A stretch of DNA of 64,000 bases from Hydrangea macrophylla (lineage: Eukaryota > Streptophyta > Magnoliopsida > Cornales > Hydrangeaceae). Below, in pieces: positions 57,030 to 64,000 of this stretch. Within the stretch, counting starts at the first letter, position 1. Each line of letters begins with the position of its first letter. The notes below the pieces were generated by a model. The model was not told where the DNA came from, did not search any database, and worked only from the letters and a program-made list of their open reading frames with translations. The DNA is taken from the NCBI GenBank assembly GCA_033977485.1, contig CM066993.1, positions 32,404,501-32,468,500 on the forward strand, in the 5' to 3' direction. The translations under genes were made by a program, and so were the position numbers.

Positions 57030-57185
57030 AGTTTCCCCATCAATGTCAGCACACAAGGCTTCCAGTATGTTTAAATAGCCAATAATTTTCAAAATGTATT
57101 CTCTTACTGGAGTCCTTTCTGACATTTTGGCGTTCATGATTTATTGTATGGCGTTAAGCCTAGCATGATGGTAGGGGCATATGCA
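57030..57185 (-). pseudogene. Copia gag fragment, minus strand (other side of the nest)
   Basis: On the minus strand it reads MNAKMSERTPVREYILKIIGYLNILEALCADIDGET, the stretch of copia Gag that directly precedes QVDMVLNSLPP at 21778. It is similar to copia B gag (REHVFKMITYFKVMEVLGSDIDGET). The upstream end is lost at about 57185. Confidence 0.85.
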
Positions 57186-57485
57186 TTTGGAAACCAATGG
57201 GTATTTTGGTACCCACTGAACTTTTGACTTTCAGTTTTTTATTTATTTTTATATACTAGCTTTAGGCTTTAGCCCCCTTATATACTTCAAATTGCAATGG
57301 CATTCACTACTTGTACCAACTATCCCACATTAAACCCACTGACATTTGACTTTTAATTTATATGCATATATATATATATATATATCTTTAGGCTTTAGCC
57401 CCCTTGTACACTTGAAATTGAAATGGGCATTGACTACTTGTACCTAATTAAACCCACATAAACAATAACTCCATTAGATTTGAAA

Positions 57486-57525
<40 letters not shown>

Positions 57526-57817
57526 AGCTCCCTCCTAAGGCAAAAAGGTGAGAAACCCATTTTCTTCTTTGGGGTTTTTCTTCCACAATCAAAGGTAACT
57601 CCTCTACTCTACTAGTATTGAGTAAATTTAGGGGTTTTCTTCTACTATTTGAGGAACATTTATTGAGTATTGAACATTGATTTGGTATTTGTGATTTTAT
57701 TCAATATTGATTGGGTATTTCATATTTGCCAATTTTGTTTTGGGAATATTGAATATTAATTGAATATGTGAGTACATATTGATTGAGTATTTGTTATTCA
57801 TTATTTTAGAAATAGTA
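57186..57817. other. Flanking DNA with microsatellites and a local duplication
   Basis: A block with CTTTAGGCTTTAGCCCCCTT occurs twice (near 57262 and 57388), each preceded by CCCACTGA and CTTTTGACTTTYA-like sequence, so about 130 bases are duplicated. A (TA)n run lies near 57370-57385 and (TC)18 at 57489-57524. A GT donor-like site (AAAGGTAACT, near 57593) and a TTTTAG acceptor-like site (near 57809) would fit a 5' intron of the ORF that follows. No gene is proven. Confidence 0.6.
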
Positions 57818-57973
57818 ATGGAGAAGTATTACAATAAAGTTAGATCAAATGTAGGGGTTTCGTCTCCAAATATTGCTTCTACTTATCCACAATTATGTTC
57901 TATTTCTCCAAATGTAGGTTTTACTTCTCCAAATGTTCCCTCCAATAATGAACTTGTGATTGACCTGGGTTAA
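57818..57973 (+). pseudogene. Possible N-terminal fragment of a hAT-type transposase
   Basis: Short ORF from ATG 57818: MEKYYNKVRSNVGVSSPN..., ending NNELVIDLG and a TAA. The opening M-E-K-Y-(F/Y)-x-K and the later (V/I)D(P/L)G resemble the N-terminus of plant hAT-related, zinc-finger MYM-type transposase-like proteins. This rests on recall of a short motif only. No zinc finger or catalytic region follows before the gypsy E LTR. It could equally be a chance ORF of 51 codons. The nearby hAT-like terminus at 58048 and the intron-like sites upstream make a decayed transposon plausible. Confidence 0.3.
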
Positions 57974-58047
57974 GGGCAAGTATCAATAAAAATATGGCTA
58001 ATAAAGAGAATGTTTGACAAGTATACTTTCAAAAAGGCCATTGTCAG

Positions 58048-58080
58048 TAGGGGTGTTCATGGGTCGGGTGAGTTGGGTTT
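58048..58080 (+). mobile_element. hAT-like terminal sequence, cut by gypsy E
   Basis: TAGGGGTGTTCATGGGTCGG, then GTGAGTTGGGTTT. This resembles the TAGGGGTGTTCA termini of plant hAT-type MITEs. It stops where the gypsy E LTR begins; the rest would lie beyond the window. Confidence 0.4.
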
Positions 58081-58829
58081 TGTCACGCCTCGCAGTAGCA
58101 AAAATAGATAAAATAAAATCCTTTTTGGACATTTAGGCCATGACAGTTGAAAGTCACCACATTGTCCACGAATAAAATCTGATCATCAGAGTAATGATTC
58201 AAACCACGAATTGGAATATCTAAGTTCAATGTACAAAATCAGAGTTTAATACTAAACTATTACAAACCGTAAGTATCTACGAAAACATAATTAAAGTATT
58301 ACGGGAACATACGTCGATTATAAACATAGCCTAATACAGAGTCTCTAAAAACATAAACATAAACTATCTACACCAAAGCTCCAGGTCTTCAGTTCGCGTA
58401 GTAGTCATCTCTGGCATAGCCTCTATCATAGTAGGCTTCATCCTCATAGCCCCTATCCATGTACTCCTCTCCTGCATACTCATAACCTTGTCCAGTTGGA
58501 CGTAGAATATCTAGTAGCATAAAATGCCATCAGCTATAAAACCTGAGTGGATACAAATACTAACAAAGTATCTATAGATATGCAGTATACATAAACAACA
58601 TGGCTAAAGGATTATCTCATCATTCGTATGCATGTATGCACCACCCTACTATAACTGTTAACTGACATTATCCCAACCAATTCCAAACATAACATGGACT
58701 CTTTGGTCCATATTCCATAGGTAGCTCTACCTCCCATAAATTTTTAAATCACATCTCAAACCACACCTTACTAACTTGGCACGTAGCCTATCGAACTTGA
58801 CATGAAGTCCCATCTTTCTGGCCAAAGAC

Positions 58830-59090
58830 ACTTTGACACATTCCAGCCAACACGCCCGTTACATTCCGATCAACATGCCCTATACATTACGGCTAACATG
58901 CCCTGACTCATTCCGGCCAGCATGCCCTGATTCATACTGGCCAACATGCCCAGACTTGTTCCAGCCAACACGCCCTGATTTGTTCCAGCAAATACACCCT
59001 TTGATACATTCTAGCCAACACGCCCCTTGATACATTCTGGCCAACATACCCCTTGGTACATTCTAGCCAACACGCCCCTTTGTATTAAAC
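58830..59090. repeat. About 28-bp minisatellite in the gypsy E LTR
   Basis: Around ten units of ACATTCYAGCCAACACGCCC with 5-10 variable bases between (for example CTTGAT or TGATTCAT). Confidence 0.88.
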
Positions 59091-59504
59091 ACAACCTCCC
59101 TAATTCTAACACCTATTCCAACTCTATCATACGTAAGCCTAACACGCAGTCCTAGTCTTATCCTAGAAAGTTAGGATCCCACACCTGACATCATATGATC
59201 TTTAGGACTACATTGTACGCACAAATATAAATAGTATCGACCTTTGCGGTAGATAGACCCACTAATATACACGTCAGCTTTATAATTCAATCCACAGTAT
59301 TATATCATCATTATTCTATGGTTCCACTATTTAATGCATTAAGTCCATTATTCCACATGTATATTATTTCAATACAGCATCCCAATAACAATCGCATGAT
59401 ATAAAATAGCTTAGCAATCCATCAGGCATTAACAGATTAAACATTTAACATTTTGGCTTGTTCAATCAATTAAAGTCATTTCAAATGATTGAGGTAAAGA
59501 TAAG

Positions 59505-59660
59505 TTCGATCGATTGAATAAATCTCGACCGATTGAGAGAGTTAACGTTCGATCGATTGAAGAAATATCAATCGATCAAGAAAGTTAATGTTCGATCGAT
59601 TGAACTAAGTTTGATCAGTTAATGTCGGTCCGTTCTTAATCGATTGAACCCAGTTCAATT
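59505..59660 (-). repeat. TCGATCGATTGA cluster, gypsy E LTR (inner)
   Basis: About five units of TTCGATCGATTGAA and weaker variants, spaced 10-30 bases. It lies downstream of the LTR TATA-like box in element orientation. Confidence 0.8.
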
Positions 59661-60159
59661 GTTTAAGAATACGTCTTCTCCCAGAATTGAATTGGACCTT
59701 CCTCGTGCATTCGGGGTCCGTTCTTTCTTGCCAAAACACATATATACTAACATGTCTATGCTACGAAGTGAGTATAGGCACTCAAAGTCAAAGTTGGTGA
59801 CACCGGTGACGTGTGGGGTGGTCGTGGGTCTTCGAGGGTGGTCTTATCCTCCCTTCTTCTTTCTCTTTCTCCTTCTCTATCTCTCTGCTCCTTCTTTATG
59901 TCTTCTCCTTCTTCTCTCCCTAGTTGAGAGCGAGTGTGGGTGTGTTTATGTGTATATATATATATATATGGGTGTATAAATACATGTATATGTATATGAG
60001 GGTGTTTATATATATTCTCTCTCTCTCTCTAAACTCTCTCCAGAGATAACCAAACATATGTGTGTATAGGTGATGGATATATATACGGGAGAAGAGTGAA
60101 TGATGGCATGTGGAAATAAACTTAGTAACCAAGTTCAGTCATGTTTGATTGATCAAAAG

Positions 60160-60275
60160 GGGTTTTGATCGATTGAAATGAGTCCACATATTGAATTCAG
60201 GTCTGCAATGTTTTGATTGATAAAGGAAGGTTCGATTGATTGAAAAGATACAAGCTCGATCGCTTGAGAAATGTT
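60160..60275 (-). repeat. TCGATCGATTGA cluster, gypsy E LTR (outer)
   Basis: About five decayed units (TTGATCGATTGAAA, TTCGATTGATTGAA, CTCGATCGCTTGAG). It lies 150-270 bases upstream of the TATA-like box in element orientation. Confidence 0.7.
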
Positions 60276-60379
60276 TAATTGCTTGAAAGGGAAAATACAG
60301 GAAAGAAAATTAGAAACGTACTGGATCTTATTTATGTATGCAGAAATATGAAAGTACAATAAAAATAGTGGGTATTACA

Positions 60380-60393
60380 TCATCCCCCTCTAA
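60380..60393 (-). other. Polypurine tract of gypsy E
   Basis: On the minus strand TTAGAGGGGGATGA directly precedes the LTR start. Confidence 0.83.
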
Positions 60394-60409
60394 TTAAAGA
60401 TTTCATCCC

Positions 60410-62560
60410 CGAAATCAGAACTAAGCATCCCTAAACAACTCAGGATACTTCTCACGCATCTCTGACTCTAACTCCCAAGAAGCTTCTCCTTCGTTGTGAA
60501 ACTTCTATTAGATCTTCACTAACGGAATTTTCTTATTCCTCAGCTTCTTGACTCCTTGATCCAAAATTTATATTGGTCCTTCCTGAAATGACACATTATC
60601 GTTAACCTCGATGTCTTCAAAGTTGATCTCATGACTTGGATTATGAGCACATTTCCTCAACGTGCTAACGTGGAAGACGTTGTGCACTCCTGATATCTTA
60701 GGCGGCAACACGAGTTTATAGGCAACCTTTCCAACATGCTCGAGGATCTTAAATGGTCCAATGAAATGAAATGCTATGCTAGCTATCCTCTTTTCTTTTT
60801 GAATCTGACAATTCCTCGAATTGGAGATACTTTGAGTACCACATGATCTTCAACTTCAAATTCCAAACTTTTGTGGGATCCACGTAACACTTGTGTCTAC
60901 TCTACGATATACGCATCCATTCTTTCACAATCTAGACCTTCCCATTAGTTTCCTAAACTAATGCAGGTCCAGGTAGTTGATTATCTCCAACCTCTACACA
61001 ACACAACGGTGATCAACACAGTCTTCCATATAATACCTCAAAGGGTGCCATTCCTATGCTCGAGTGGTGACTGTTATTATACGTGAATTCTAATAATGGT
61101 AGGTGAGTCTCCCATGAGCTCTCAAAGTCGATAACATACGCTCGAAGCATATCCTCCATTACCTGGTTGTCTCATTCAGTTTGTCTATCGGTCTGTAGGT
61201 GAAAAATGCTGCTCATGTGTAACGACCCTGGTGTTGTGGGTGGGCTGCTGTAGGTGCCTTTGTGGCTGCAGTAGGTGCTGGCAGGCTACACACTATGGGA
61301 AGTTCGTCCCACATCGCCTGGGTGTGGAAAAGTAATGTGCTATATATGTGTGGTTTCAAGTCTCCCTAGTAAGAGGCCTTTTGGGTAGTGACCCAAGAAC
61401 AAATCCGTGCGGGTTTGGGCCCAAAGCGGACAATATCTTACTGAGCGAGACTTGGGTCGTGACAGAATGGTATCAGAGCTAAACCCAGCCGGAAGTGTGC
61501 CAACGTGAACGTTGGGCCCTAAGGGGGGTGGAATGTAACGACCCTGGTGTTGTGGGCGGGCTGCTGTAGGTGCCTTTGTGGCTGCAGTAGGTGCTGGCAG
61601 GCTACACACTATGGGAAGTTCATCCCACATCGCCTGGGTGTGGAAAAGTAATGTGCTATATATGTGTGGTTTCAAGTCTCCCTAGTAAGAGGCCTTTTGG
61701 GTAGTGACCCAAGAACAAATCCGTGCGGGTTTGGGCCCAAAGCGGACAATATCTTACTGAGCGAGACTTGGGTCGTGACATCATGCTTAACAAAGTTCCC
61801 ATGGCTGACTGTAAACTCTTCTAAAACTCTGCAGTAAATCTTAAATCACGGTCAGATATAGTAGAGACTAGTATACTGTGCAATAGTATAACTTGTTGTA
61901 TATACATATGGCTCAAATGCTCCACCGGGTACAACATACTATAAGCGATAAAATGTGCTAATTTGGTGAGTCGGTCCACAACTACCCATATAGCATTGTG
62001 GTTTTGCTGAGACTTCGATAACCCTACTACGAAGTCCATGGTTAAATGCTCCTACTTCCACCCGAGAACTGGTAACTGTTGTAGAAGTCCTGGAGGCTTC
62101 TGATGTTCTGTTTTCATGTAAGACATTGAGATACGTGCTTAGCAACTTCTCATTTCATTCCTTCCCACTAGAGGTTCCTTTTCAAATCCTTGTACATCTT
62201 TGTACCTCCTGGGTGAATAGTCATAGGTGACTTATGAACTTCGTCCACTATATCCTTTCTAAGATCATCTTCATTCGGCACACAAAGTCTGCCTCTACAC
62301 CTGAGTGCTCCATTTGCATCAATACTCTAATTCTTTGGTTCTTTCACGGCGATGCTAGGTGAACCACTCCTGAACTCCTGCATTATTCTTTTGTGCCTCC
62401 AAAATACGACTAATGAGGGTCGATTGTACCATGGGACATCTAAACTGTTGTCCTTCACTTAGATCTAAAGCCTGAATACTAGATTCAGCCAAAATTTCTA
62501 GTGATTGCCACTCCTTAACCGTAAGAGAAGCTACTGCTATCCTTCGGGGTTTTTAACTCA
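60410..62560 (-). pseudogene. Gypsy E integrase and C-terminal domain, interrupted by a TRIM
   Basis: Reading leftwards from 62560: RNase H/integrase linker residues, a decayed zinc domain, then LTMDFVVGLSKSQQNHNAIWVV and DRLTKLAHFIAYSM (first catalytic Asp in TMDF), VSTISDRDLRFTAEF (second Asp; open frame 62039-61821), LQSAMGTLLSM. Then comes the TRIM at 61780-61218. Beyond it: FHLQTDRQTE, a stop, DNQVMEDMLRAYVIDFESSW, LPLLEFTYNNSHHSSIGMAPFEVLYGR. Near 60500-60420 the C-terminus reads VKKLRNKKIPLVKI, EGEASWELESEMREKYPELF, the chromovirus-type end. Stops and shifts are numerous in the C-terminal half. Integrase would catalyse cDNA insertion; this copy cannot. Confidence 0.85.
61218..61780 (+). 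mobile_element. Complete TRIM (terminal-repeat retrotransposon in miniature)
   Basis: 563 bp with two 247-bp LTRs (61218-61464 and 61534-61780) that differ at about two positions, both starting TGTAACGACCCTGG and ending TTGGGTCGTGACA. The 69-bp interior holds a tRNA-Met primer site, TGGTATCAGAGC (61468-61479), and a polypurine tract, AAGGGGGGTGGAA (61521-61533). A short inverted repeat CAACGTGAACGTTG lies between them. The target duplication TCATG is perfect (61213-61217 and 61781-61785). It carries no coding capacity and no 5S rRNA-like promoter, so it is not a Cassandra-type TRIM. It relies on proteins from other elements. The insertion splits the gypsy E integrase. Orientation is set by primer site and polypurine tract. 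Confidence 0.96.
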
Positions 62561-62619
62561 AAGCATCGACCAATACACTTGCCTTTCCAGGGTGATACTG
62601 TAACGTGAAAACATAGTCC

Positions 62620-62872
62620 TTAAATAATTCCATCCAACATCATTGCCTCATGTTCACCTCCCTTTGAGAGAACAAGTATCTTAGACTCTTTCTCACCATA
62701 GAGGTAATTCCTCCAAATCTTGACTGCAAAGACAATCTGGCTAATTCGAGGTCATATGTGGGGTAATTCAACTTGTAGGGTTCAATTGTCGTGCTCCATA
62801 TGCGATTATCTTCCCGCCTTGCATCAGAACACATCCAAGTCCTTGGTATGATGTATCACTATAAATGGTGAA
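62620..62872 (-). pseudogene. Gypsy E RNase H
   Basis: On the minus strand, following RT: FTIYSDTSYQGLGCVLMQG in one frame (with YSD holding the first catalytic Asp), then a change of frame and PYKLNYPTHDLELARLSLQS, SLRYLFSQREVNMRQ, a stop, and LQYHPGKASVLVDALS near 62600-62560. This is the standard gypsy RNase H region with the TDH block damaged. Stops at 62640 and near the first part prevent a full product. It normally removes the RNA strand after minus-strand synthesis. Confidence 0.85.
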
Positions 62873-63930
62873 CTACTCACCGCTCTTGGGTATCATAAGC
62901 ACTGGCACTGTCGTCATTCTTTCCTTTAATTCTTGGAATGTGCGGTCATGCTTGTCATTCCATTCAAACTTCAAATCCTTCTTCGTTAGTCCAGTAAGAG
63001 AACCTGTAATTTTAGAGAATCTTTCCATGAATCTCCAATAGTATCCACATAGACCGAGGAAACTTATGACTTCTATTGTAGTGGTTGGTATATTCCAATC
63101 CAAAACAGTGCTTGTCTTTGATGAGTCTATTGCTATTCCATCTTGCGAGACAACTTGTTCTAGAAATTTGACTTCCTTCAGCCAAAATTTGCACTTACTG
63201 AACTTTGCATATAATTGGTTATCGCGAAGGGTCTGTAGTGCAATTCTTACATGTTCCTTATGTTCAGCCTCGCTCCTTGAGTAGATCAGAATATCATCTA
63301 TGAACACAATGATGAACTATCCTAAGTAAGGTCTAAGTACTCGGTTCATTAGGTCCATAAATACTACTGGGGCAATGGTTAATCCAAAAGACATAACCAA
63401 GAATTCATAGTGCCCATACCTCGTCTTGAAAGTGGTCTTCAAAATATCCTTAGGTAGAACCAATAATTGGTGATATCTCGAACATAGATCAATCTTCGAG
63501 AAAGTTGTTGCTCCTTGTAGCTAATCAAATAGATTGTTGATTCTAGGGAGTGGGTATTTTTTCTTAATTGTGACCTTGTCTAGCTCCCTATAATCGATAC
63601 AAAGTTGTTGGGTTTGATCCTTCTTCTTAACGAACGACACTGGTACCCCCCCAAGGCTACGTGCTGAGTTAAACAAACTTGAGGTCCACTAATTCTTGTA
63701 CTTGTTTATTTAATTCTTGCATCTCCATTGGTACCATCCGATAAGGAGCCTTTGATAATGATAAAGTACAAGACACTAATTTGATGCAAAAATAAATCTC
63801 ATGTTTAGGTGCTGGTCCTAAAATATTTTGAAAAACATCCTTAAAGTCTCGAACTAGAGGAATCTGTGTAACAGTGAGTTTCGAATTCGAGCTCTCGATA
63901 GCTGTTAGACGACTAGTAAGAAAAGCATCA
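62873..63930 (-). pseudogene. Gypsy E reverse transcriptase
   Basis: On the minus strand from about 63930: ISKAPYRM-type residues (LSKAPYRMVPMEMQELNKQV), then [41 protein letters not shown], a stop, [51 protein letters not shown], a stop, and [24 protein letters not shown] is the catalytic YXDD-equivalent box, intact here. An open frame at 63307-62873 then continues with [40 protein letters not shown] and [20 protein letters not shown]. Three or more stops and a frame change occur upstream. RT copies the element RNA into DNA. Confidence 0.9.
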
Positions 63931-64000
63931 CTAGAGAGGTTGGACTAAAAATTAAACGGCTGACTTCCTGGTATTAAAAAGGTAATCATCTTATTGGCAC

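Larger units (their letters stand above)
58081..60379 (-). mobile_element. Gypsy E 3' LTR
   Basis: On the minus strand it starts TGTAATACCCAC after the polypurine tract and ends GCGAGGCGTGACA, 2.3 kb. It includes two TCGATCGATTGA clusters (60160-60275 and 59505-59660), TA- and CT-rich runs near 59950-60030 with a minus-strand TATA-like TATAAA at 60005-60010, and a minisatellite at 58830-59090. ORFs here are not genes. Confidence 0.8.
58081..64000 (-). mobile_element. Gypsy E, chromovirus-like element on the minus strand (partial)
   Basis: Its 3' LTR (58081-60379), polypurine tract, integrase, RNase H and RT are in order on the minus strand; gag, protease and the other LTR lie outside the window. 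The integrase is interrupted by a TRIM. Stops and shifts are frequent, so it is inactive. Confidence 0.9.

Noticed and set aside
61218..61464. Considered a Cassandra element carrying a 5S rRNA promoter
   Set aside because: No 5S-like internal control region is visible in the 247-bp LTR.
61340..61675. 111-codon minus-strand ORF
   Set aside because: It lies across both LTRs of the TRIM and has no coding features.
1..64000. Host protein-coding gene
   Set aside because: Every ORF with recognisable protein motifs is retrotransposon-derived, apart from one weak hAT-like fragment; the rest are short and lie in LTRs, untranslated regions or repeats.

Overview
The window looks like a gene-poor, transposon-packed block of a plant nuclear genome, probably an angiosperm with a large repeat fraction. 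Almost every base can be assigned to LTR retrotransposons that carry plant hallmarks: tRNA-Met and tRNA-Arg primer sites, Ty1/copia and Ty3/gypsy (Tat, Ogre-like and chromovirus-like) proteins, solo LTRs with 5-bp target duplications, and a TRIM. No intact host gene, tRNA, rRNA or CRISPR was found. All coding regions are fragmentary or broken by stops and frameshifts.

Left part (1-20663). Bases 1-870 are the 3' end of a copia pol (copia A). Its 3' LTR starts at 892, is split by a solo LTR of the same family (1113-2607, TSD GGGAC), and is cut at 2951 by the LTR of a Tat-type gypsy element (LTR 2952-3568, then gag). The Tat gag is interrupted by a complete but decayed copia element, copia B (4913-12821, TSD AGAAG). 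It resumes at 12827 and stops at the protease active site near 13420. There the sequence changes abruptly to the tandem-repeat-rich 3' untranslated region and 3.45-kb 3' LTR of an Ogre-like element, Ogre C (13423-20663). A 108-bp satellite in that region is split by another solo copia LTR (14996-16529).

Central nest (20664-57185). A minus-strand copia fragment is split by a chromovirus-like gypsy element, gypsy D (21779-57029, TSD AGTAT/AGTTT). Two Ogre-like elements sit inside D: Ogre1 in its 5' LTR (22846-39313, TSD TTACC) and Ogre2 between its RNase H and integrase (42084-54925, TSD CCACT). Ogre1's 3' LTR contains a minus-strand solo LTR of the Ogre C family (35469-38449, TSD CTCAT). Ogre1 and Ogre2 share one layout: about 3.3-kb LTRs, a tRNA-Arg primer site, a repeat-bearing leader, a gag-like gene and a long 3' untranslated region, with no protease, RT or integrase. 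They look like two copies of a gag-only, non-autonomous family that would depend on enzymes from a relative.

Right part (57186-64000). A short flank carries microsatellites, a possible hAT transposase fragment and a hAT-like terminus. It is followed by a minus-strand chromovirus-like gypsy element, gypsy E, that runs off the window (LTR 58081-60379, then integrase, RNase H and RT remnants). Its integrase is interrupted by a complete, young-looking 563-bp TRIM (61218-61780, TSD TCATG).

The most interesting signals are RNA and DNA structures in the LTRs and untranslated regions. They include a covarying, mostly GNRA-looped hairpin in the U5 of all six Ogre-type LTRs, an eight-copy structured motif in three Ogre 3' untranslated regions, PPT-like tandem repeats, and palindrome clusters near the TATA boxes of unrelated LTR families. 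All coordinates, TSDs and similarities come from reading the sequence by eye; no search or alignment was run.
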